Position numbers and translations under genes: made by a program. DNA of 24,487 bases, taken from positions 1 to 24,487 of the forward strand of contig JAYVYJ010000215.1 in assembly GCA_043784465.1 (NCBI GenBank), given 5' to 3'. This document shows positions 24,230 through 24,487 of the stretch, in pieces. Numbering within the stretch: the first letter of the stretch is position 1; each line of letters opens with the position of its first letter. Source of the DNA: Roseiarcus sp043784465 (GTDB lineage Bacteria; Pseudomonadota; Alphaproteobacteria; Rhizobiales; Beijerinckiaceae). The notes beneath the pieces were generated by a model, which ran no database searches, was not told the DNA's origin, and saw only the letters and a program-made list of their open reading frames with translations.

Positions 24230-24487
24230 GAAGTTCGCGTACCGACAGTTGCACCAACGAATGTGCTCGATGCAAACGCAAGGCGAAATATTGACCTTGC
24301 CCCCGAAGAACGTCTTCCGATCGTTTTGAACTATGCGGCGTCTGCGAGCTTTCGGGCAAGCCATTTCCTTTCGTAATTCCTGGGGCTGAGCTCAGCGATC
24401 CCCTCATTTTTTCGGGCGCAAAAATGCAACCGGCAGTTGGCGATTTGGTGCGAGGAATCCCGTATGACGAGTCCTGGAATGCGGTTC
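24230..24487. other. Region upstream of the integrase relic, no gene seen
   Basis: These 258 bp lie on the 5' side of the decayed integrase, where an attachment site would be expected. No complete tRNA or open reading frame with a family match was found. An 11-base string TGGTGCGAGGA (24446-24456) resembles the reverse complement of a tRNA-Leu 3' end, but the T-arm that should adjoin it is not there. Confidence 0.5.

Noticed and set aside
23799..24376. Plus-strand open frames of 176 and 182 codons
   Set aside because: Both are antisense to the integrase relic, have Arg/Ser-rich shadow composition and no recognisable motif.
24446..24456. String resembling a tRNA-Leu 3' end with CCA on the minus strand, facing the integrase relic
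   Set aside because: The five bases that should form the T-stem do not pair and no TTCRANT loop is present, so it is not a tRNA. It could be a degraded attachment site, but 11 bases are too few to claim that.

Overview
This is a GC-rich chromosomal window with the gene content of an alphaproteobacterium, most likely of the order Hyphomicrobiales (Rhizobiales). The main pointers are the argD-argF-hslO gene order, the Hyphomicrobiales-like form of the dispersed palindromic repeat at 19932-20088, and an octopine/basic-amino-acid-type ABC transporter. The genus cannot be fixed from sequence reading alone. No rRNA, tRNA or CRISPR array is visible.

Layout. (1) 1-1057: the 5' end of an enoyl-CoA hydratase gene runs off the left edge. 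Divergent from it is a two-gene unit encoding a 72-residue membrane protein (DUF2892/YgaP-like) and an ECF-type sigma factor. (2) 1065-4568 (-): one very large signalling protein that fuses a sodium/solute symporter-like membrane domain to PAS, histidine kinase and receiver domains. (3) 5050-8616 (+): a 1188-residue RTX-type secreted surface protein with four in-frame repeats of exactly 609 bp. (4) 8899-14062 (+): a tightly packed metabolic operon, argD-argF-hslO-ispA-gcdH. The first four genes are joined by ATGA start/stop overlaps, so arginine synthesis, an oxidative-stress chaperone, farnesyl diphosphate synthase and glutaryl-CoA dehydrogenase are probably co-expressed. (5) 14286-19813: a spore-coat-U-type (archaic, Csu-like) chaperone-usher pilus locus. 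Two pilin subunits and a two-domain tip-type subunit are on the minus strand. Chaperone and usher genes diverge from them across an AT-rich control region that contains a perfect 14-bp palindrome. (6) 19814-20116: non-coding, filled by a long imperfect inverted repeat. (7) 20117-23174 (-): a four-gene polar amino acid ABC transporter operon (binding protein, two permeases, ATPase). (8) 23472-24229 (-): no intact gene, but translating the minus strand piecewise reveals a badly decayed P4-type tyrosine integrase with several frameshifts, an in-frame stop and internal deletions.

How the parts relate. The window is mainly ordinary core metabolism and transport, with two surface modules (RTX repeat protein and chaperone-usher pilus) and one trace of a former integrative element. 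The most notable items are the hidden integrase relic, the regular 609-bp repeat array, the divergent minimal Csu-like pilus locus with its candidate control sites, and the sigma factor paired with a CxxC membrane protein instead of a recognisable anti-sigma factor. I found no clear case for a wholly new molecular system; these are the best leads.
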